Positions 57,788 through 64,000 of a DNA stretch of 64,000 bases are shown here, one piece after another. Position 1 is the stretch's first letter, and every line of letters begins with the position of its first letter. A program made the position numbers and the translations under genes. The notes below the pieces were generated by a model. It made no database searches and was not told the DNA's origin. It worked only from the letters and a program-made list of their open reading frames with translations. This DNA comes from Camarhynchus parvulus (lineage: Eukaryota; Chordata; Aves; Passeriformes; Thraupidae), in the NCBI RefSeq assembly GCF_901933205.1, contig NC_044582.1:18885820-18949819 (forward strand). Reading direction: 5' to 3'.

Positions 57788-57953
57788 GAACCTCTCTTTG
57801 CTGCTAGAGTGATCTATGACCTGTTGTTCTTCTTCATGGTCATCATCATTGTCCTGAACCTGATTTTTGGGGTGATCATTGACACCTTTGCTGATTTAAG
57901 GAGTGAAAAACAGAAGAAAGAAGAAATTTTAAAAACAACTTGCTTTATTTGTG
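57788..57953 (+). CDS. ITPR1: ITPR1 exon with TM6 and first half of zinc finger
   Basis: This exon is 166 bp: 55 codons plus one base, from [40 protein letters not shown] is the pore-lining sixth helix, followed by [17 protein letters not shown]. It ends TTCFIC, the CxxC (codons at 57941 and 57950) whose equivalents in rat, Cys2610 and Cys2613, are needed for channel activity. The donor is gtaagt. Confidence 0.98.
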
Positions 57954-58882
57954 GTAAGTGTGGAGACACACTTAACAAGAAGGGGTTACTCTGGGTAAGC
58001 CAGGGAGAGCTGCAAGCTCAGAGGAAAAAAGTCTTGAATTGCTGGCTGTTCCTCCTTGCATTCCTCAGCCAGTTCGTGTTCCTGGGTACCACGTGCACTG
58101 CAGCTTGGCAGCAGGAGCAGATGGGGAATGCTCAGGATGCCATTTCTCCTCAAGACTTCAGCTCTTGCTTCCCCTCTGCCTCGAAGAACAGTTTCCTATG
58201 GGAACAGGAGGGATTTTTATGAGCAGTCGTTTTTTCCAAGCGTGCCTGTGGAAGCCTTTCCCACCAGGAGGTTGGGAGTGGAGGTGCTGTGGTTGACTGA
58301 CATGGTCCTGCCATGTTGCATAACACGCAGCCTGACGGGCTAACCTTTGGAAATTTGCTGCAAAGCAAACGTTGCTTGTGCTATCAGTTTGCCCAAAAAT
58401 AGGAGATGTGTTATGAAATCCAACTAACTGCTTGCTACAGGGTTGTTGCCTTTTTTAACCAATTTTTTCTGTTATGTATAATAAATATAAGCAGTACTTG
58501 TTACACTTTACTCTCTCTTCCTTCTCTTCCTCTTTCTTCTCTTTCTTGTCTGATCTTTTTTCCTCTCCTTTATCATCTTCTTCTTTCTCCTTTCTCTTCT
58601 TTCTCCTTTCTCTTCTCTTTTCTCTTCTTTCTCTTCTCCTTTCTCTTCTTTCTCTTCTCCTTTCTCTTCTTTCTCTTCTCCTTTCTCCTTTTCCTCCTTC
58701 CTCCTCTCTTTCCTTCTCTCCCTGGGTGTTTGTCACATTTTATCCTGATATTCAGTGTCCATTCCAGAATGACAGTGACTTGCAGAAGTGCAGCAGACTT
58801 TAGAAGCCAGCTTTGTCCTAGAGCTGATTTGCCTGGTCCCCAGCTGGCAAACACTCAGGCTTCTCCCTGTGTCCTCTCACAG
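57954..58882 (+). other. ITPR1: Intron, 929 bp
   Basis: It is dominated by a C/T tract (about 58,506-58,723). The acceptor is gtcctctcacag. Confidence 0.85.
58506..58723 (+). repeat. Polypyrimidine tract with 21-bp internal repeats
   Basis: C and T make up nearly all of 58506-58575, and 58576-58723 contains no purine at all (148 nt). In the middle a 21-bp unit, beginning tttctcttctttctc, repeats at least three times. The complementary strand reads as a lysine/arginine/glutamate-only frame, which is an artefact of composition. Confidence 0.95.
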
Positions 58883-59043
58883 GTTTGGAGAGAGATAAGT
58901 TTGACAACAAGACAGTGACCTTTGAAGAGCACATTAAGGAAGAGCACAACATGTGGCACTATTTGTGCTTTATTGTCCTAGTGAAAGTCAAAGATTCCAC
59001 AGAATACACAGGACCAGAGAGTTACGTGGCAGAAATGATCAAG
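58883..59043 (+). CDS. ITPR1: ITPR1 exon with second half of zinc finger / linker domain
   Basis: This exon is 161 bp: two bases complete a glycine, then 53 codons, from [20 protein letters not shown] to ESYVAEMIK, ending phase 0. Histidines at codons 58930 and 58945 (HIKEEH) complete the C2H2-type site begun in the previous exon. This linker couples cytosolic calcium and IP3 signals to the pore. The donor is gtgagt. In mammals ERNLDWFPRM follows; that exon is not in the window. Confidence 0.98.
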
Positions 59044-60701
59044 GTGAGTTTGGAGTTTTGCTTTTTTTTCCCCCTAGATTAGACCAATCCAGTGGAATAT
59101 TGGGTACAGTGCTCTGTATTGTATTGAATTTATTTTGTAAATGTACCTGTGACTTCCCAGCCTCCAGAGCACTCTGTGTGTGTGCTGGAGAAGGTGACAG
59201 TGAGTGGCGACAGCCAGCTACTCCCCATGGCTTGGATCAGGGGAAGAGAAGCTGTTCTACCTCAAATTCACATTTAGGGGGAGTCTTTTCAAGCTGGTGG
59301 AAGTATCTGAAGCACAACCAACAGGTTATAACCTGTCCTGGTATAAATATCTCCAACTGACTTGTAGGATTTGTTGTCATATGGTTTGAGCTTATTATTG
59401 TGAAAATCTACAATTAATGTCTACTCAATTGGAAGGGCTTTTAATGAGAGAATTAAAAGCCTCATCTCTGCCAAGCTGCAGGTTCAGAGCTCCTGGAATT
59501 ACATCCGAAGCCCAGTCACTAATTTGTGTCTTCTGGCTGGGGAGCAAAAGCCGTTTGATTTATGGAATTTCGGTGTAATTTCTTTAGAGCAGAGCACTTT
59601 GCTGCCTCCCCTCCCTGCACATCTGCTGGGAGGTTCCAGCTCCCTGGGGTGGCTCTGCCAATCCCCCCGAGCCCTCTCCCAGGTCAAACGTGTTCTTTTG
59701 GGGTCACCAAAGCGTCCGTCCTACTTCTGGAGCTCTCCCTCAGTAATGAGGGCTTAAAGCAATCTTGTGAGCAGTCACCTGATGGAGGATTAGCACAGTG
59801 AGATAACCAAGTGCATCGCTGCTGCTTTCCAGCCTGCCTGATTATTTTGCTCCCTTCCTTTATCCCCCCGCAGCACGCATGACTTCAGGGGGAAGCACTG
59901 CACTTCTGAAGGGCTTTTGCTTCTAAAAGACAATTCTGTGTTGTGCTTTTGCTTCTCAAAGATGAGTTTGTGCTGTGTTTTTGTTGTTGTTAAAACCAGT
60001 TTAAAGAAAGTTTCAGTTGGCAACCGATTCATTATTTCAGATGAACGGCTTGGATTAGATAAGAAGGAAAAATTAGTCACTGAATATGTTTGCATGAAGC
60101 ACAAAAACTGGAGAACTTTGATGAGAATTCCCATTCATTAAGTGTCAGCAAGGGCTAATTACTGTGTGTGCATGGGAGTAGGGATAAATTATGCATAGCC
60201 AGAGTGTCTCATGCAGATGCAATTTTATGTAACCACGTGCTCTAGGTAGAGTTTGGAGTGTGTCTGTAGTTGGGGTTTGCATTTCACAAGCCAGTTTTTA
60301 ATGAAGATCTGAGAGCAGGTCTCAGTGAGGGCTGGTGAATGTGGGGTGTAACTGCAGGAGTGTGGAACTGGCAGGAAATGTGGATTTCACCTCACTGTCT
60401 GTCACCATCCTGCCCCAGGCTCAGGCTGCTGTGCCCTGACTCTGCAGTCCATGGATTCCTGCGGAGCCATTTGGCAAAGCTCACTCTGAAAATCAATTTC
60501 TTCCCGGCGTCCTTTAACATTAGAACTTCCTTTTCTGCCCTGAAATCTGGGTGTAAAACATGATGAATCTGTTTCTCTACCAGACCTGTTTTAAATGCTG
60601 CTGGAGGAGCCAGAAGTGGGTTTTTTTCCCATTTAAGGTGTTTTTAGGGATAATTTGGGTGGGGCCTGGTTCATCTGTTCCTCAAGCTTTCTGTGCTCAC
60701 C

Positions 60702-60860
60702 GAATCCCAGATTGGTTTGGGTTGGGAGGGAGCTCAAAGCCCACCCAGTGCCAGCCCTGCCATGGCAGGGACACCTCCCACTGTCCCAGTGCTCCAAGCT
60801 GGCCTTGGGCACTGCCAGGGATGGGGACCCCCCAACCTCTCTGGGCAAAATCCCATTAAT
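60702..60860 (-). mobile_element. CR1 LINE 3' fragment
   Basis: It reads 'cagattggtttgggttggga', 'ccatggcagggacacctccc' and 'ccttgggcactgccaggg', the reverse complement of a CR1 3' end. Confidence 0.87.
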
Positions 60861-61854
60861 ACAGAGGGAGAGACCAAGGAAAGCTTTAAATTAAATTAAC
60901 TCCATGAGTGCCAAGGCAGAGATTCACTGTGGAGGTGCTGCCTTAGCAGCCACCAGCCTCTCCTGGGAAGCCTCCTTGGGGCATGGCTGCCTTTTAAAGG
61001 GATTTTCCTCCCGTGTTTCAGACTGAAGGTGGCACTGTAACATCTTGGATAGTGACAGAGAATGGGGCACGTCCTCCCCGGGCTGCCTGTGCGTGGGACC
61101 CGCGTTCAGCTGCTGCTCGTACCCAATTTTAGGAGCTGGGGTAGGAAGCATCATGTGCTCCAAGTCCCCCTGTGATGGCAGAACACACCTCAAACGTTTC
61201 ACCTGTGCTCTGACTCCCATCAAAATGCCTTCAGAATACTCTTGGATTTCTGCCCCTCGGTAAATGAAAGAAAAAAAATTAGGAAAATACAGTTTTTAAA
61301 ATTGCCTTTGCCATTTAGTATTTGTGGGTTGTTCCAACACTACAGAACAGTAAAGAAAAAAATTAAAGAATTTAGGACACTTAAATTATATCCACTGTCA
61401 GTTTGTGAGCTGCTTCCAGTGCTGCTTGTACAGTGCTTTAAGGATATTTTAAGCACATTGGTATCAAAAGAATCCTGGACAATTTCATTTATGCAGTTAG
61501 TGAATATTCAGGCACCTTTAAGAGCAATCTTGAATGTTGATGCTTTCTTGTCTAAAAATAATGTGTGTAGAAAGGCAGCTTTGAGGATTCCCACTGTATT
61601 GGGTATGGCAGAGCTGGATCTGGCCCATAGCATTCATCCTGCACCCTTCACGATCCTGGCCCCACATTAAAAGAAATTGTAGCCTTGAAAATCAATTATT
61701 AACTACAATTCCTTAGTGAATTTTATATTTCTTCACAGACAGAAGCTCATTAAGTTCAAACACATCACGAGGAAAGAAGTCAACAGGTACACTGGGAAGT
61801 AGAGTTGAGTTTAGGGCACTGAAGACTGATCAAAAAAATCAAAATTAAAAAAGC

Positions 61855-61965
61855 CCAGCAGTGATCTGACCTGAGCAGCCTGGGCTAGGGGGAGGTGTCC
61901 CTGCCCAGAGAGATGAGCTTTAAGGTCCCTTCTAACCCAAACTGGTCTGGGATTCTGGAAAATAA
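61855..61965 (+). mobile_element. CR1 LINE 3' end
   Basis: It reads 'gagcagcctgggctaggggg', 'ggtgtccctgcccagagag' and 'taaggtcccttctaaccc', ending 'ctgggattctgg'. Confidence 0.82.
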
Positions 61966-64000
61966 AATCTGTTAACTGTTCTGACAGTGCTGCTGTGCCA
62001 CTGTCCCTGTCCCTCCCATAGCCCTGTTCTGGCACCAGTCTGGGGCTGTTGGTGGCTCTGGATCTGGACTGGTTTGGTTGAGTCCCATGCAGGGCCAGGC
62101 TGCCCTGGGCTTGTAGCTGCAGGTCCAGGCTGCTGATGGAGGCTGGAATTCCTGCTGCTGTAAACAGGGATAATATTCCCTTTCATCAGGAGGGGAGCGT
62201 GTGCCTGCTGCCTCAGATGATGTCAGACTCGGGGTATCTCAGGAATCTGTGCTGAGAATCGCCAGAGATGCTCAGGGAATGGGGCTGCAGGGGTGGGGTG
62301 GGGGAAGCTGGGGCTGTGCACACCCCACTGCTGCCCTGAGCCACCCTGCCCTGCTGGCCCTGCCCTGGCAGCCTCGCGGTGCCCGGACATGGCAAAGGGA
62401 TCTCAGCGGCTGGCATGGAGCAGCTGCCCTTGGCACTGCATCCCTGAGCCACCTCCTTAATATCAGTTTAATGGCACAGACAGTGCTGTGCATGTGGGGA
62501 AACATCTCTTGGCGGCAGAGATGATGTTCAGCTCCTGGTGTTTGTACAGCTCTGCTGGCTGGAGCGGGGATGTGTCTGCTCCATCCTGCAGAGACAGGGG
62601 CTGGCTCCACGCTTGGAGCATGGGGAAGGATGCTGAGGGTGCCTCCCGTGATTCCCAGGAACAAAGGCCCCGGTTCTGGAGGCTCTGCAGTCACCAGGAA
62701 GATCAGGTGATGTCTGAATAACACCCTGTGTGTGGGAGGTGGGGGGATCCACTTATCGCCTTGGCCAGACATTGACATCCACACCCAGATGACTCATGTG
62801 AACTCCGTGCAACTCCCTGCAGATTAGTTCATTTAAATGTCTTATCTTCCCATCCTGGCTTGAGAATTCCTCCTGGAGTTCTGGCCTCTGCCTGCAGTTG
62901 CTGTGGCAGCCTGGGCAGCACAGCAGCCCTGCCAGCTCAGCTGTCACCGGGGCCCTGGCAGGGCTCTGCCACAGCCAGCTGTGTGCAGGCATTTAGAATA
63001 TGTAAAATCTCTCACTCTGCAGCTCGCTAAGGAGAAAACCACACAGGCACCCGGGGTTTGTGTGCATTCCTGAGCTGTCTGCAGGCAGCTGCATGGGCTG
63101 TCACAGCACAGACAAATATTTGCATGCCCGACTCTGCATCCCCTGCTCTGCACCTCGAGCAGCCTGGGCTGTCAGGGGTTGTGCATGCAGATGTGCTCAT
63201 TAAAAAATAAAGGCTGCTTTGGAAAAGTTGTTAGCGTGGATCTTCCTGACTAGCTCCTGCAGTCCCCCTTTGTTTTTAATCCGAGCAGGATCTGTGTCAT
63301 TAGCAGCCTTTATTGCAAAAATGAGGCAGAGGTGTCACGATTGCCCAAGCTCTGTGTCCGGATCGAGGGCACTGAGTTCCAAATCTGGATTGTGTTGTCA
63401 TTGAAAAGGAGCCATTTACAAATAGGAGTGATGGCACAGGTAGCCTTAAAGGAATTTGGAATAGGAATGAAGCTACAGATTTCCCTTTGTGCCTTAGCTA
63501 ACCTCTGTGTACAAAGCTGGGGATTTCAGTATATTATTGGGCTTTTTCCTTGGTGCCCTGAGCTCTGTCCTGTGAAGGAAAGTGTTTCTGATTCTGGGTT
63601 TGAGTGACTGCTGCCAAGGCACAGCCTCCTGGTAAGCGAAGATGAGATTCCATCAGTGTCAGGCTTTCAAATTGCCTCCTTTCAGAAGTGCAAGTGTGAC
63701 TTGAAGGCTTTCCCAGGGAGTTATCCAGCAGGGACAGTCACTGCTCTGAAACCCAGCAGGAAGGTGGCATTCAGCAGTGGTGATGGCTGTGAGGAGTGGC
63801 CGTGTCCCAGGCTCTCCGTGAAACCCAGTTCAGCTGGAGATGGCCAAGACTGGCTTGGCACTGCGGCACCCCAGGAATGACAAGGGCACATCAGGACACT
63901 TCCAACCCAAAGCATTCCGAAAGGCCCTTAATGATTCCAGCACTGGTGAAAGACATATGGACGTGAAATTACAGTCTGAGAAAGTGTTGGAAACGTAGTT

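Larger units (their letters stand above)
1..64000 (+). other. ITPR1: ITPR1 gene, internal to 3' portion (partial at both ends)
   Basis: The whole window lies within one transcription unit on the + strand. The product is a subunit of the tetrameric IP3-gated calcium channel of the ER membrane, which releases stored calcium when IP3 and cytosolic calcium bind. Twenty-one constitutive and three alternative exons are recognised by protein homology, consistent AG/GT (one AG/GC) splice sites and unbroken reading phase. The paralogue is type 1 rather than type 2 or 3: both type-1 PKA contexts (RRDS, RRES) are present, the SII alternative insert unique to type 1 is found, and the peptides are nearly identical to mammalian ITPR1. 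The N-terminal IP3-binding core lies upstream of the window and the C-terminal tail downstream. Confidence 0.97.
59044..64000 (+). other. ITPR1: Intron (5' part), at least 4,957 bp
   Basis: It holds two CR1 fragments (60702-60860 and 61855-61965). I looked for the C-terminal exons (ERNLDWFPRM, then the coiled coil) and found none. AT-rich stretches at about 59,380-59,480 and 60,000-60,240 look less repeat-like and could be conserved non-coding sequence. Confidence 0.8.

Noticed and set aside
58455..58854. - strand frames made almost only of R, K and E
   Set aside because: Artefact of the polypurine complement of the C/T tract.
63880..63930. 'acacttccaacccaaagcat' as a CR1 end
   Set aside because: Only one motif is present and the rest of the expected sequence is missing.
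59044..64000. Search for the last ITPR1 exons (ERNLDWFPRM and the coiled coil)
   Set aside because: No frame in this stretch contains them; they lie beyond the window.
1..64000. An unusual multi-gene system (defence, biosynthetic or mobile cassette)
   Set aside because: All supported coding sequence belongs to one vertebrate gene; everything else is intron and repeats.

Overview
The window looks like bird nuclear DNA, probably from a songbird. It lies inside one large gene on the + strand, ITPR1, which encodes the type 1 inositol 1,4,5-trisphosphate (IP3) receptor, an ER calcium-release channel. The bird call rests on many truncated CR1 LINE 3' ends, on ERV LTRs of a kind I recall as common in passerine genomes, and on GC-rich minisatellites. 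No second gene, RNA gene, CRISPR array or bacterial or viral gene cassette is supported.

Twenty-one constitutive exons run from 490 to 59043. They total 3,263 coding bases, or 1,087 complete codons, and every junction is in phase. They cover roughly the C-terminal 40% of the receptor. Exons at 490-2002 and 19571-21503 carry the modulatory region with the two PKA sites. Exons at 35078-45414 carry the rest of the cytosolic coupling and linker region, including an ATP-type glycine motif. Exons at 48226-57953 carry the six membrane segments, the luminal loop and the selectivity filter GGGVGD. The exon at 58883-59043 completes the CxxC...HxxxxH zinc-binding linker. The last coding sequence (coiled coil and C-terminal tail) is not in the window; 59044-64000 is intron.

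The most informative result is three very short exons in the 17.5-kb gap between 2002 and 19571. They are 5376-5405 (30 bp), 14720-14755 (36 bp) and 16239/16242-16289 (51/48 bp). All are in phase 0 and match, in order, the mammalian alternatively spliced SII insert. The third starts at a CAGCAG tandem acceptor, which explains the single-glutamine SIIB variant. Skipping all three joins GYGEK to G and makes the GxGxxG motif described in mammals as the SII-minus ATP site.

Other points: a GC-AG intron after 41289; loss of the mammalian DEVD caspase-3 motif (here EDSD); two joined LTR fragments about 55 bp from an exon donor; three minisatellites (71, 27 and about 13 bp units); a 148-nt pure pyrimidine tract 159 nt before the last exon; two sizeable hairpins; and a CpG-dense spot inside an intron. 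I found no new multi-gene system; the interest is in splice architecture and intronic structure. All comparisons with mammalian ITPR1 and with repeat families are from memory and were not run as searches.
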